A stretch of 64,000 nucleotides of DNA from an uncultured Oscillospiraceae bacterium (GCA_947589225.1 CANQBC010000010.1:1-64000); one strand, 5' to 3'; positions 35,108 to 44,527 are shown, counted from the first letter of the stretch. Notes: generated by a model not told the origin, from the sequence alone. Made by a program: numbers and translations.

Positions 35108-37237
35108 TTACTCCTGGGGAAGATCCTCGGGAGCGGGAGGATTCTCGGTGTCGTAGACGACGGTGGGCTCATCGTCGTCAATTTCCGGCTCGTCGGCCTC
35201 GGGCTTGGACACGGGGGCCGTGGGCTCGGAGAGGGCGCGGATGGACAGGGAGACCTTCTTGTTCTCGTTGTCGATCTTGATGATCTTGGCCTTGACGACC
35301 TCGCCCTCGGAAAGGACATCCTCAGGCTTGCCGATGCGGCGATCCGCGATCTGGGAGATGTGGATGAGGCCGTCGACGCCGGGAATGATCTCGGCGAAGG
35401 CGCCGAAGGTCATGAGCTTGACGATCTTCACCTCAGCGACGGAGCCCTCGGGATACGTGCTGGTAAACTTGACCCAGGGGTTCTCGTTGGGATCCTTGTA
35501 GCCCAGGGAGATCTTGCGGTTTTCCTTGTCGAAGGAGATGACGTAGACATCGATCTCGTCGCCGACATTCAAAACCTCGGAGGGCTGATGGATGCGCTTC
35601 CAGGAGAGCTCGGACACATGTACCATACCGTCCACGCCGCCGATATCCACAAAGGCGCCGTAGGAGGTGAGAGACTTGACAACACCGTGATAGCGCTTGC
35701 CCACCTCGATCTCATTCCAAGTGGCCTCGGCCTTGGCCCTGCGCTCCTCATAGGCGACCGCGCGGATGGAGCCCACCACGCGCTTGCGAGGCTGGTTGAC
35801 CTCGGTAATGCGGAGCCTGACCTTCTTCTTGAGGAGCTCGGTCATGGGAGCCTCCTTGGGAAGGCCGGACTGAGAAGCGGGTACGAACACGCGCACACCC
35901 TTGCAGTTGACAACGACGCCGCCCTTGTTCTCCTCCACCACGACGCCTTCAACGACGGCGCGGGAGGCACGGGCCTCAACGATGCTGTCCCAGTTCTTCA
36001 CGCTGTCAAGGCGCTTCTTGGAAAGCATGACAACGCCGTCCACATCGTTTACCCGCATGACAAAGGCTTCGATCTCGTCGCCTACGTGAATGACATCGTT
36101 GACATCGACTCCCGCCTCGTCCGTAAACTCCGAGATGGGAATATATCCGGACTGCTTCGTTCCCAAATCCACGGAAATTTCGGACGGGGTAATAGACGCG
36201 ATCACGCCGCGTACCTTCTCCCCCGTATGTAAGGTTTTGATGGAACGCTCAAGCAGCTCCTCGAAAGAGGCCTCCGCCTCGGGTGCTTCGGGTGCTTCCT
36301 TAACTTCCGCGGGAGCCTCGACGGTCTCCGCAGCATTTTCGACGGCCTCCGCCGCCTTGTTTTCTTCTTCGACTGTCTCCACAGCCTTGATCTCGTCACT
36401 CATCATCCTGTTGACCTCCTTAATTATCCACTCTGGTGTGGAGGCGCCGGCGGTAACGCCCACCCGGCAAGCTCCCTCAAGTTGGCGGATGTCAAGCTGC
36501 GAGGCGTTCTCAATGAGAATGACCTTGCCGCAACATTCCCCGCAGACCTGAGCCAGCTTTGCCGTATTTGCGCTGTGCCGTCCGCCTATTACGATCATCG
36601 CGTCAACTTTCGAGGCGATCTCTCGGGCCTCACGCTGTCGATTTGACGTCGTATTGCATATTGTATCAAAGATTTGCGCGTTTGTACACTGTTTTTTTAG
36701 AAGTTTAACACTATTTTCAAAATTTTTTCGCTCTCCCGTGGTCTGTGATACCACAGAAATTGGCAAATCGGCGGAATTCGGCGTTTCGGACAGCCACTTT
36801 TCAATCTCATCGGGATCCTCGAGCACAGTAGAATCGCCGCACCAGCCGGAAACCGCCACCACCTCAGGGTGGCTGCGCTCACCGATCATAACGATCTTCC
36901 GCCCCGCCGCGGACTCGATCTCCACGAGACGGTGGATGCGGGCCACATCGGGGCATGTGGCGTCAATGACGGGGCAGCCCAGCGCGCGAAGTTTTTCGTA
37001 TTCCGCCCTGCCGATACCATGGCTGCGGATGATAACGGGTTCGCCAGGGGTGATCTCATCCAGAGAATCGACTGTCCGCACGCCAAGTTCTTCAAGCCGT
37101 CTCACAACATCCTCGTTGTGTATGAGCGGCCCGAGGCAGGCGCAGCGGCCGTACTCCTCCGCCGCCGCCTCCGCCATTTTGACGGCTCTTTTGACGCCGA
37201 AGCAGAAGCCTGCGGAACGCGCGGAAACGATCTCCAT
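35108..37237 (-). CDS. ispH: Fusion of IspH (HMBPP reductase) and ribosomal protein S1
   Basis: 709 residues. Residues 1-~280 are IspH, the last MEP-pathway enzyme. Its three iron-sulfur cysteines are visible in FCFGV, DATCP and ICNTTS, together with the SHPE and STPEW motifs. An acidic Ala/Glu/Val linker (~285-335) joins it to four S1 RNA-binding domains (~340-680), such as HGVVKSLTSYGAFVDIGGVDG, here split by two variable residues. The tail is acidic. Such fusions are known in Clostridia. It overlaps the plsC stop by one base (TGATG). Confidence 0.95.
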   Translation of the reverse strand: MEIVSARSAGFCFGVKRAVKMAEAAAEEYGRCACLGPLIHNEDVVRRLEELGVRTVDSLDEITPGEPVIIRSHGIGRAEYEKLRALGCPVIDATCPDVARIHRLVEIESAAGRKIVMIGERSHPEVVAVSGWCGDSTVLEDPDEIEKWLSETPNSADLPISVVSQTTGERKNFENSVKLLKKQCTNAQIFDTICNTTSNRQREAREIASKVDAMIVIGGRHSANTAKLAQVCGECCGKVILIENASQLDIRQLEGACRVGVTAGASTPEWIIKEVNRMMSDEIKAVETVEEENKAAEAVENAAETVEAPAEVKEAPEAPEAEASFEELLERSIKTLHTGEKVRGVIASITPSEISVDLGTKQSGYIPISEFTDEAGVDVNDVIHVGDEIEAFVMRVNDVDGVVMLSKKRLDSVKNWDSIVEARASRAVVEGVVVEENKGGVVVNCKGVRVFVPASQSGLPKEAPMTELLKKKVRLRITEVNQPRKRVVGSIRAVAYEERRAKAEATWNEIEVGKRYHGVVKSLTSYGAFVDIGGVDGMVHVSELSWKRIHQPSEVLNVGDEIDVYVISFDKENRKISLGYKDPNENPWVKFTSTYPEGSVAEVKIVKLMTFGAFAEIIPGVDGLIHISQIADRRIGKPEDVLSEGEVVKAKIIKIDNENKKVSLSIRALSEPTAPVSKPEADEPEIDDDEPTVVYDTENPPAPEDLPQE

Positions 37238-37854
37238 CAGGCTACCCTCCCGCTCTTTATTTCAGTATGCCCAAGCCGGGCGATTTTATCCATCAGTTCA
37301 TCGGATAAGCGCTCAAGCTCCTCCCTGGAGAGTTTTCCCATGCCCTCCAGGCTGATGGGTTTGCCCACGATGACCTTGATGCGGCGAAAGAGCCTCTTCT
37401 CCCGGGGGATATACATCGGCACCAGCGGCGCGCCGGCCTTCTGGGCAAGCCTTACAGCCCCGGCCTTGGGACTCACCTCACCGTCGACGTGGGTGCGGGT
37501 GCCCTCCGGGAAGATGCCAAGCTTCTTGCCGGATCTGAGCACCTGCAGGGCCGTTTTCATGGCGGTCAGATCGGCATTCCCCCGGTTCACCGGAAAGGTA
37601 CCGATCGCCCGTAAGAGCGCGGCGAGCGGTTTATTTTTGAAAAGCTCCTGTTTCGCCATAAAGCACACGTGGTACCTTGCCGGCACGGCGAAAGCCATAT
37701 AAAAGGGGTCGGAGAAGTGGGTGTGATTGGCGCAAACCACCGCCGCCCCCTCGGGGACATTCTCACGGCCGTAGACCTTATAGGGCCAGAGGACGCCGTA
37801 GACCACCATAAACAAAAAGCGCAGAACCGTGTAGCAGATCTTTTTAAAGTCCAT
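37237..37854 (-). CDS. plsC: 1-acyl-sn-glycerol-3-phosphate acyltransferase
   Basis: 205 residues; membrane-associated enzyme making phosphatidic acid from lysophosphatidic acid. The H(X4)D motif is in CANHTHFSDPF and the substrate motif in FPEGTRT. One N-terminal hydrophobic helix is present. ATG 37854 overlaps the cmk stop by 11 bases and has GGGAG upstream; the longer frame to 37893 is not needed. The cmk-plsC-ispH/rpsA order is characteristic of Clostridia. Confidence 0.93.
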   Translation of the reverse strand: MDFKKICYTVLRFLFMVVYGVLWPYKVYGRENVPEGAAVVCANHTHFSDPFYMAFAVPARYHVCFMAKQELFKNKPLAALLRAIGTFPVNRGNADLTAMKTALQVLRSGKKLGIFPEGTRTHVDGEVSPKAGAVRLAQKAGAPLVPMYIPREKRLFRRIKVIVGKPISLEGMGKLSREELERLSDELMDKIARLGHTEIKSGRVA

Positions 37855-38527
37855 TTGCTGTCCGCTCCCTGATAATTTCGCAGATAAGCCCAAAGCTGGC
37901 CTCCAGGTCGTGCTCGGTTGTGTCGCACATCACGGCGTCAGGCGCGGGGCGCAACGGGGCGATGTCCCGGCTCGAGTCGTTGCGGTCCCGAAGCTCGATG
38001 TCCCGTAAGACCTCCTCAAAGCTCGTCTCTACCCCCTTCTCCCGGAGCTCCCGAAAACGGCGGCGCGCCCGTTCGGCGGGGGACGCGGTGAGGAATATCT
38101 TGATCTGCGCGTCCGGCAGGACGACGGTGCCGATATCCCGCCCATCCATTATGACGTTGTATTTTCTCGCCATGTTCCTTTGCGTGTCAAGGAGGAACGC
38201 CCGTACGGCGGGTATGGCGGACACGTCGGAGGCGGCCATGGAGACCTCCGGCGTACGTATGAGATCGGAGACGTCCTCGCCGTTCAGGATCATTCGTTGA
38301 ACGCCCCTGTCGTCATAGCGCATTTCAATATCGATATCGGGAAGGAGCGCCGCCACGCCCTCCCTGTCCTTTGTATCCACGCCGCGGCGGAGGGTATATA
38401 GGCCCACGGAGCGGTAGAGCGCGCCGGTGTCCACATAAATGAAGCCAAGTTTTTTTGCCGTCATGCGGGCGAGAGTGGATTTTCCGGCCCCGGAGGGGCC
38501 GTCAATGGCTATGGCGATGGGTCTCAT
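37844..38527 (-). CDS. cmk: Cytidylate kinase
   Basis: 227 residues; phosphorylates CMP and dCMP. The P-loop is GPSGAGKS, then FIYVDTGALYR, GRDIGTVV and RDRNDSSRDIAPL (CMP-binding Arg/Asp). Length is normal. GGAAG lies before ATG 38527, one base after the flavoprotein stop codon. Confidence 0.95.
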   Translation of the reverse strand: MRPIAIAIDGPSGAGKSTLARMTAKKLGFIYVDTGALYRSVGLYTLRRGVDTKDREGVAALLPDIDIEMRYDDRGVQRMILNGEDVSDLIRTPEVSMAASDVSAIPAVRAFLLDTQRNMARKYNVIMDGRDIGTVVLPDAQIKIFLTASPAERARRRFRELREKGVETSFEEVLRDIELRDRNDSSRDIAPLRPAPDAVMCDTTEHDLEASFGLICEIIRERTANGL

Positions 38528-38528
38528 A

Positions 38529-39788
38529 TCATTCTTCCTTTCTCACGCTCCGGGCCGCGAGATACGCGGTAGACCAGGCGATCTGAAGATTAAAACCTCC
38601 CGTGTAGGCGTCCACGTCAATGACCTCGCCGGCAAAGTACAGTCCCCGTACGAGCTTTGACTCCATGGTGCGCGGATCGATCTCGCGGGTATCCACGCCG
38701 CCGGAGGTGATGATGGCCTCCTCAACAGGGCGCGCGCCGGTGATCTTCACGGGGAACGCTTTGAAAAGCGCAAGAAGGCGGCGACGCTGCTCACGGGTTA
38801 TGGAGTTTACCTTTGTCTCCGGCGGGATGCCGGACATTTCCACAAGGACGGGGATCATGCCGGCTCCGGCGAGGTCTGCGAGGGCGTTCCGGAAGTCGCG
38901 GTTCCGATACTTCTCAAAGTCCCGCAAAAGCCGCCTGTCCAGCGTCTCCTCATCCAATGCCGGCTTTAAATCGATATAAATTGTATAACTGTTGTTTTCA
39001 AAGTCCCTCATGTGGGCGGAGGCGGACAGAATCATGGGGCCGGAGACGCCAAAGTGGGTAAAGAGCATCTCGCCAAAGTCCTCGTAGATCCTTTTGCCGG
39101 ACTTGTCCACAACTTTGAGCCCCACGTTTTTAAGGGAAAAGCCCTGCATTCTGGCGCACTCGCCGCCCTCCGCCTCCAAAGGGACAAGGGAGGCCCTTGC
39201 GGGAACGACCGTATGGCCGAGCTCGCGCGCCATTTTATAGCCGTCGCCGTCCGATCCGGTGACCGGGTAGCTCAGTCCCCCCGTGGCGATAAGGACGTTT
39301 CCGGAGGAGAAGCGGCATGTTTTTCCGTCACCGTCAACGCAGGAAACGCCCGTGACGCGGCCGGCCTCCGTGAGAATGTGCTCCGCCCTGGCGTGCGCTA
39401 CCCTGACGCCGTTGTCACGGCAAAAGGCGCGGAGGGCCTCCACAACATCCCCCGCCCTGTCGGACACGGGAAAAACGCGGTTGCCGCGCTCGGTTTTCAG
39501 GGGTACTCCCAGTGATTCAAAGAACTCCATGACCATCCGGGGCGGAAAGGCGGTGACGGCGCTGTACATGAACTTGCCGTTGCGGGGTATGTTAGCGATT
39601 ACCTCGCGGACAGATGTGTTATTGGTGAGGTTGCACCGGCCCTTGCCGGTGATGCCGAGCTTCCGGCAGGTATACCTCGTCTTTTCCAGGATCGTGACGG
39701 AGAGCCCGCACCGAGCGGAGAGCCCCGCGGCCATCATGCCCGCGGCGCCGCCGCCTATGACCACCAGGTCACTGCTCGTACTTCTCAT
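38529..39788 (-). CDS. HI0933/BaiN-like FAD-dependent oxidoreductase
   Basis: 419 residues. The N-terminal dinucleotide-binding motif is GGGAAGMMAAG, with TGKGRCNLTN, ATGGLSYPVTG and C-terminal AGEVIDVDAYTGGFNLQ, all hallmarks of the HI0933/YhiN family. Some gut relatives (BaiN) act in bile-acid dehydroxylation, but most members have no assigned substrate. ATG 39788 starts inside the RpiR gene end (20-base overlap); the longer frame contains only shadow sequence. Confidence 0.9.
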   Translation of the reverse strand: MRSTSSDLVVIGGGAAGMMAAGLSARCGLSVTILEKTRYTCRKLGITGKGRCNLTNNTSVREVIANIPRNGKFMYSAVTAFPPRMVMEFFESLGVPLKTERGNRVFPVSDRAGDVVEALRAFCRDNGVRVAHARAEHILTEAGRVTGVSCVDGDGKTCRFSSGNVLIATGGLSYPVTGSDGDGYKMARELGHTVVPARASLVPLEAEGGECARMQGFSLKNVGLKVVDKSGKRIYEDFGEMLFTHFGVSGPMILSASAHMRDFENNSYTIYIDLKPALDEETLDRRLLRDFEKYRNRDFRNALADLAGAGMIPVLVEMSGIPPETKVNSITREQRRRLLALFKAFPVKITGARPVEEAIITSGGVDTREIDPRTMESKLVRGLYFAGEVIDVDAYTGGFNLQIAWSTAYLAARSVRKEE

Positions 39789-40632
39789 AGACGTCAAACT
39801 CCGTCCAGATGTTCTCAAGCTTTTCAAAGGTACCCTCAAGATCCTTCTCAGACTGCTCGGCCACGGCCACAATAAGGGCGTTGATCAAGCTGAGCGGAGC
39901 GACGAGGGAGTCAAGGAAGGAGATCATGTCGCTTCTGGCGTAGAGCTTCAGATCCGCCAGCTGCGCCACGGGGCTTGACTCGGAGTCGGTAACGCAGATG
40001 ACCCTGGCGCCTTTGTCCCGGGCGTAGCGCATGGCCATAATGGTGCGCCGGGAGTAGCGCGGGAAGGATATGGCCACCAGCACGTCGCCCTCGCCGATGT
40101 GAAGTATCTGCTCGTATATCTCGGAAAAGGCGCTTTGGGATATGACGCGCACATCGGGGAAAAGCTGATTCAGGTAAAAGCCCATGAAGCTTGAAAGCAC
40201 CGCCGAGGAGCGAACGCCCACGATATAGATGGTTTTCGCCTGAGCTATGGCGGAGGCGGCCTTGTCAAACTCTCCCCTGTCCAACTCCTCAAGGGTGTGA
40301 CGGATCTTGGACATATCGGAGTTCAAGACCGTCTCCGGCACGTCGACGCCCGTTATCAGATCTCTCGCCACCTCGATGCGTTGAACGGTGGTGAGCCTGT
40401 TTTTCACAAGCTCCTGCATGGCCCGGCGCATTTCCGGGTAACCGTCGTACCCCAGGTCGGCGGCAAAGCGGACTACCGTCGACTCGCTGACACCCGCTGC
40501 CGCGCCCAGACGTCCCGCCGTCATGAAAGCGGCCTTTTCATAGTTTTCGATAATAAAATCGGAGATCCTGCGCTGGCCCTTGGAGAAGGTGGGCGCAAGC
40601 TCCCGTATCGTGATCAAGACATCCTTACCCAT
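39769..40632 (-). CDS. MurR/RpiR-family transcription regulator
   Basis: 287 residues. The N-terminal HTH_6 domain (~1-77) has AAGVSESTVVRFAADLGYDGYP. The C-terminal SIS domain (~125-265) senses a phosphosugar (VGVRSSAVLSSFMG and ISFPRYSRRTI). Such proteins usually control sugar or amino-sugar genes near them, yet here the downstream genes are baiN-like, cmk, plsC and ispH/rpsA. Its targets therefore are not evident. An inverted repeat overlaps its probable transcription start. Confidence 0.9.
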   Translation of the reverse strand: MGKDVLITIRELAPTFSKGQRRISDFIIENYEKAAFMTAGRLGAAAGVSESTVVRFAADLGYDGYPEMRRAMQELVKNRLTTVQRIEVARDLITGVDVPETVLNSDMSKIRHTLEELDRGEFDKAASAIAQAKTIYIVGVRSSAVLSSFMGFYLNQLFPDVRVISQSAFSEIYEQILHIGEGDVLVAISFPRYSRRTIMAMRYARDKGARVICVTDSESSPVAQLADLKLYARSDMISFLDSLVAPLSLINALIVAVAEQSEKDLEGTFEKLENIWTEFDVYEKYEQ

Positions 40633-40677
40633 TGCAAAAACCTCTTACACGAAATAATTCCCGCTTGAAAAAAGATC

Positions 40678-40703
40678 GTGACGAGGGAAAACCGCTCTCG
40701 TCA
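40678..40703 (-). terminator. Terminator after rluB, overlapping the rpiR transcript start
   Basis: GTGACGAG and CTCGTCAC (8 bp) around an 11-base loop, followed on the minus strand by GATCTTTTTT. It ends the scpA-to-rluB operon. The rpiR promoter lies immediately upstream, so a transcript from it would start with this hairpin; it may act as an attenuator or operator. Confidence 0.65.
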
Positions 40704-40708
40704 CAAGT

Positions 40709-40736
40709 ATTATATTTCTTTTCGTCAAAATTGCAA
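40709..40736 (-). promoter_or_regulatory. Candidate promoter of rpiR
   Basis: Minus strand: TTGCAA (40736-40731), 16-bp spacer, TATAAT (40714-40709). Good match, but it reads directly into the hairpin at 40703-40678. Confidence 0.55.
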
Positions 40737-40783
40737 GAGTAAATCCATAAAAAATGAAATATTTGAGGTGGAAACTTGCAATT

Positions 40784-41488
40784 TCAGCCGATCAACGCCT
40801 CGATTTCCCCCGCTGTCAGGCGTCTCCACGCCCCCTTTTGCAGCCTGCCAAGGCGCACTGAACCCACGGATATCCGGGTCAGACGCCTCACGTTAAGCTC
40901 CGCCTTTTCACACATGCGGCGGATCTGGTGGTTGCGGCCCTCGTGGATAGTGATATCCAGGGTGGACACGGGGCCGTCGCTTTTAACAACGCGCACGCGG
41001 GGCTTTTTAAGTTTCACGCCGTCAAGCTCCATGGGCTCCAAAAGCCGTTTAACGCCTTTTTCCACGTCGCCGGTCACAAGCACCCGGTAGGTCTTATCCT
41101 TTTCAAACGATGGGTGCATGACGCGGTTGGCAAAATCGCCGTCGTTTGTCATGAGCAAAAGGCCCTCGGAGTTTATGTCCAGCCGTCCCACCGGGTAGAC
41201 GCGGGCAGGAATATCGGAAACCAGCTCCGCAACCGTCCTGCGTCCCTTTTCGTCGCTCATGGTGGTCACATATCCCACGGGTTTATTGAGCATTATGTAG
41301 TATTTTTCCTCCGGACGTTCCAGAGGTTGTCCGTGAAGGAGGATCTCGTCAACGTCGGGGTCTGCCATGCCGCCCAAATGGGCGGCGATGCCGTTAACGC
41401 TGACCTCGCCGGATTCAATGAGCTTTTCAGCGGCCCGGCGGGACATTCCCGCGCGGGCCGCCAGGATCTTCTGAAGGCGCTCTTCCAT
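40784..41488 (-). CDS. rluB: 23S rRNA pseudouridine synthase, RluB/RsuA family
   Basis: 234 residues. The N-terminal S4 domain (MEERLQKILAARAGMSRRAAE) is followed by the catalytic GRLDINSEGLLLMTNDG with the essential Asp, and KTYRV and RNHQIRRM motifs. It makes pseudouridine around position 2605 of 23S rRNA. The scpB-ytfJ-dacF-rluB order is widely kept in Clostridia. Confidence 0.93.
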   Translation of the reverse strand: MEERLQKILAARAGMSRRAAEKLIESGEVSVNGIAAHLGGMADPDVDEILLHGQPLERPEEKYYIMLNKPVGYVTTMSDEKGRRTVAELVSDIPARVYPVGRLDINSEGLLLMTNDGDFANRVMHPSFEKDKTYRVLVTGDVEKGVKRLLEPMELDGVKLKKPRVRVVKSDGPVSTLDITIHEGRNHQIRRMCEKAELNVRRLTRISVGSVRLGRLQKGAWRRLTAGEIEALIG

Positions 41489-42600
41489 CAGTCAAACGCT
41501 CCTTTTATCGTGTCGCGCAGCCGTTCCAACGGCCGCAGGATCTGTGAGCTGTCACGCTCCACGGTACCGGCGTATACAAGCTCCAGGCGGGCGGCGCACT
41601 CTCCGTCCTTCCATATTTCCACAGTCCCCGCGCTCTCGCCCTCGCGGGCGTCGGCGTATACAAATTTTGGGAGGTTGACGGTAACCTCAAGCTCTTCCCC
41701 CGCCCTTGTAAGCATGGAAAAGCCTGTATCCGCCCGAACCTCTACGGACTTTGAAAGGCCGGAGATGACCGGGATCGAGCCGAGGATGTCGCCGGCCTTC
41801 ACGGGCGACTGCATCACCCACTCCGAGAAGCCCATGTCCAGAAGAGCCTCGTGGTCGGCCCAGTCGTTGCCATCGTTGAGAGTCACGCAGATGAGGCGCA
41901 TACCGTTCCTCTCGGCACAGGTGACCAGGGTACGCCCCGCTTTCATGGTATAGCCCGTCTTTCCGGCGATCATGCCCTCGTAGCTCCACATGAGCTTGTT
42001 GTGGTTTGTGAAGGTGCGGCCGCCGAAGGAAATGGTCTTTGTAGACGCGATCTGAGCGAACAGGGGGTCGTTCATGCACGCGCGCATGATAAGAGCCAGG
42101 TCGCGGGCGGATGAATAGTGTCCCTCGGCGTTAAGGCCGTGGGGGTTCACATAATGGGTGTTCTCAAGTCCCAGAGACGCCGCCCTCTCGTTCATGAGCT
42201 TGGCAAAGCCCTCCACCGAGCCGGCCACATGATACGCCACAGCCACGGCGGCGTCGTTGCCGGATTCCAGCATCAGGCCGTAGAGGAGCTCCCGCATGGT
42301 GAGCTTCTGCCCGGCCTTTAGATGCATGGACGAGCCCTCGATGGTCTCGCACACGGCGGGGACGGTGACTTCCTCCTCCAAGCCGCAATTTTCAAGAGCC
42401 ACCAGAGCGGTCATGAGCTTTGTGGTGCTGGCAATGAGACGGCGTGCGTCCGGATCCTTCTCATACAGTACCGTGCCGGTGGATGCTTCCATTAAGATCG
42501 CGGAACTTGCGGAAATCTCCGTTTCCGCATTAGCCCCGGAAACGGTAAACGCCGCCAAAAAAGCAATGGCGGCGGTTGCCGATATGATTTTTCTGAGCAT
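41488..42600 (-). CDS. dacF: D-alanyl-D-alanine carboxypeptidase (S11, DacF-like)
   Basis: 370 residues with a Sec signal (cleavage after SGANA). The penicillin-binding motifs are S58-T-T-K61 (nucleophile Ser58), S-G-N (ESGNDAAVA) and K-T-G (AGKTGYT). A C-terminal beta domain follows. It trims the last D-Ala of stem peptides; DacF-type paralogues act on forespore or cortex peptidoglycan. ATG 42600 has AAGGTGGTG upstream; the frame starting at 42627 adds nine unlikely residues. Confidence 0.93.
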   Translation of the reverse strand: MLRKIISATAAIAFLAAFTVSGANAETEISASSAILMEASTGTVLYEKDPDARRLIASTTKLMTALVALENCGLEEEVTVPAVCETIEGSSMHLKAGQKLTMRELLYGLMLESGNDAAVAVAYHVAGSVEGFAKLMNERAASLGLENTHYVNPHGLNAEGHYSSARDLALIMRACMNDPLFAQIASTKTISFGGRTFTNHNKLMWSYEGMIAGKTGYTMKAGRTLVTCAERNGMRLICVTLNDGNDWADHEALLDMGFSEWVMQSPVKAGDILGSIPVISGLSKSVEVRADTGFSMLTRAGEELEVTVNLPKFVYADAREGESAGTVEIWKDGECAARLELVYAGTVERDSSQILRPLERLRDTIKGAFD

Positions 42601-42648
42601 AGCGACACCACCTTTACAGTGTGACATTATGCCCCAACGAGGAGGTGG

Positions 42649-43086
42649 TTATTCGGCGGGGACTTCAGGAAGGGCCTCACCGTCCTCCTTTTTGGCTTTC
42701 TCGGCTTTTTTCTTGTCGATCATGGCGGAGATCTTGTCGATGATCTCCGGCGCGCCGTCAATGATGCGGTCAACGGTAGTCGACGCGGGCGGCTCAATGG
42801 TCATGACTCTGACCTGTCCTGCCTTGATGACGACAAAGGCGATGGGATCGATCTTCACGCCCGCGCCGCTGCCTCCCCCGAAGGGGTTGGCCTGACCTTC
42901 CTTCTGGTGCTTTCCGGTGAAGTCCGAGCCGCCGGAGGCAAAGCCCATACTGACGCGGGACACCGGGATGATGGTGATACCGTCGGGCGTGACGATGCTC
43001 TCACCTATGACGGTACTGACGTCGGCGATGTCACGCAACTTTTCCATGACGGTGCCCATGAGGTCATTGATCGGATGCTTGTCCAT
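42649..43086 (-). CDS. ytfJ: GerW/YtfJ family sporulation protein
   Basis: 145 residues. The family pattern is clear: MGTVMEKLRDIADVSTVIGE, the Gly-rich GFASGGSDF, GGGSGAGVKIDPIAFVVI, then a charged tail. In Bacillus GerW is made in the forespore and is needed for normal germination. ATG 43086 overlaps the DUF2953 gene by 23 bases, with AAAGGTGG before it. The DUF2953-ytfJ pair is conserved. Confidence 0.92.
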   Translation of the reverse strand: MDKHPINDLMGTVMEKLRDIADVSTVIGESIVTPDGITIIPVSRVSMGFASGGSDFTGKHQKEGQANPFGGGSGAGVKIDPIAFVVIKAGQVRVMTIEPPASTTVDRIIDGAPEIIDKISAMIDKKKAEKAKKEDGEALPEVPAE

Positions 43087-43756
43087 TTTTATCCACCTTT
43101 CCATTTTTAATCATCTGGCTCACAATGGCCTTTACGGGGGGCCACACGGCCAGGACAATGTATAGTATCTCCCAAATTGCCAGCGTAAGCTGGGCGTCCA
43201 CGAATATTTCGCTCTCGGTGGTGTCAAAGGTGACCGCCGCGCCGATATCGCGCTCCTTGATCTTGAAAATATTCTCGATGACCGGCATCAGCGCGTACAC
43301 GCCCGCGTTGGCGCGGCCGAAGGTCATGGCCGCAGAGTACGGGTCGTCCGAGGCAGCTGTATAATGGATGATCAGCTTGTCAATGGAGATCTTCCGTCTG
43401 AGCCTGCCGAGCAGCTCCCCGACCGCCTTGAGTACCGTGGAGACGAGTTCAAGGGTGATCTTGATCTTGGGCTTTGTTTTTTCCTCTTCCCCGGGCTTTT
43501 TCTCCTCCTTGGGCTTTTTCTCTTTCTTTGGTTGTTTGGCCTTTTCCTCGCCGGGAGGAAGGATCTTCAGCCGCAGGGGGCCGGCGATCACCCGCAGGGA
43601 AAAAACGCCGCTGTCCAATGTCGCCCGCGCGCCGACGCGCAAAAGGAGGATCAGGATATCGAGGAGGATCGTGATACCAAGAATTATGAGCGCGGCCTTG
43701 AATTTCCCAAAGCAAAGCAAAATGACGAATACGAGAAAATACAGGAGCGTCAGCAA
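43064..43756 (-). CDS. DUF2953 membrane-associated protein
   Basis: 230 residues. An N-terminal hydrophobic segment is followed by a long Lys/Glu/Pro linker (EEKAKQPKKEKKPKEEKKPG) and a DUF2953 domain (DKLIIHYTAASDDPYSAAMTFG). The family lies beside ytfJ in spore formers and is thought to serve sporulation. The open frame is longer, but TTG 43756 stands behind a perfect GGGAGGTGATATC Shine-Dalgarno and begins the hydrophobic helix. TTG start is inference. Confidence 0.85.
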   Translation of the reverse strand: MLTLLYFLVFVILLCFGKFKAALIILGITILLDILILLLRVGARATLDSGVFSLRVIAGPLRLKILPPGEEKAKQPKKEKKPKEEKKPGEEEKTKPKIKITLELVSTVLKAVGELLGRLRRKISIDKLIIHYTAASDDPYSAAMTFGRANAGVYALMPVIENIFKIKERDIGAAVTFDTTESEIFVDAQLTLAIWEILYIVLAVWPPVKAIVSQMIKNGKVDKNGQASDQ

Positions 43757-43918
43757 GATATCACCTCCCGGGAAATGAGTTTCGGATATTATGCTATACC
43801 CGCGTGAACGCCGGATCTTTCGTCCCCCGGCGCCGGCCGCGGAGAAGATCGGCACGAGATCAAACGCATATCTGTTATGGGCTATTTTACCACACCGAAA
43901 AATGGCTGTCAACCGGTC

Positions 43919-44527
43919 TTATCCGGCGCTCTCCGCTTCCTCCGCCGGCGCCGTTTCGGCGGCCTGGAGGCTCTCAATGGCATCTTCGATGCGCAGCTGC
44001 TCATCATCCTCCCCCTCCTTCCCGGGAAGCTCGGGAAGCTCCTCAAGGCTGGATAGACCGAAGGTACGCAGGAACGTGCCGGTGGTACGGAAAAGCGTGG
44101 GCCGCCCCGGCGCGTCCAGGGTACCGCAGGGCTCGATGAGGCCGCGCTCCTGAAGGACCCCCACGGTATAACTTGAGTCTGTGCCGCGCAGGTCGTCAAT
44201 ATACGCCCTTGTGACGGGCTGGAAGTAAGCCGTGATGGCAAGCACCTCCAGGGCCGTCTGGGTGAGCTTCGGGGGCTTGCGGGTCTCAAGGGCCTGGCGA
44301 ATGATATCGGACAATTCCGGCGCGGAACACAGCTGGAGCTGATCATCAAGCCGCACAAGGCGGATGCCGCGCCGCTCATAAATAAGCCTGTCGGCTATTC
44401 GCTTCGCGGCCTCAAAGACCTCGCTCTCGGAAACCGCCAGGACGGCGGCGATCCGCTTGGCGCCGACAGCCTCTCCGGAGGCGAAAAGAATGCCCTCTAT
44501 GGCCGATCCAAGCTCATTTTCTTCCAT
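43919..44527 (-). CDS. scpB: Segregation and condensation protein B
   Basis: 202 residues; two winged-helix domains (SAIEGILFASGEAVG, then KLTQTALEVLAITAYFQPVTRAYID) that bind the kleisin ScpA and the SMC heads. ATG 44527 has AAGGG upstream; ATG 44542 overlapping the scpA stop (ATGA) is an alternative that adds five residues. A Glu/Ala-rich tail follows. Confidence 0.94.
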   Translation of the reverse strand: MEENELGSAIEGILFASGEAVGAKRIAAVLAVSESEVFEAAKRIADRLIYERRGIRLVRLDDQLQLCSAPELSDIIRQALETRKPPKLTQTALEVLAITAYFQPVTRAYIDDLRGTDSSYTVGVLQERGLIEPCGTLDAPGRPTLFRTTGTFLRTFGLSSLEELPELPGKEGEDDEQLRIEDAIESLQAAETAPAEEAESAG

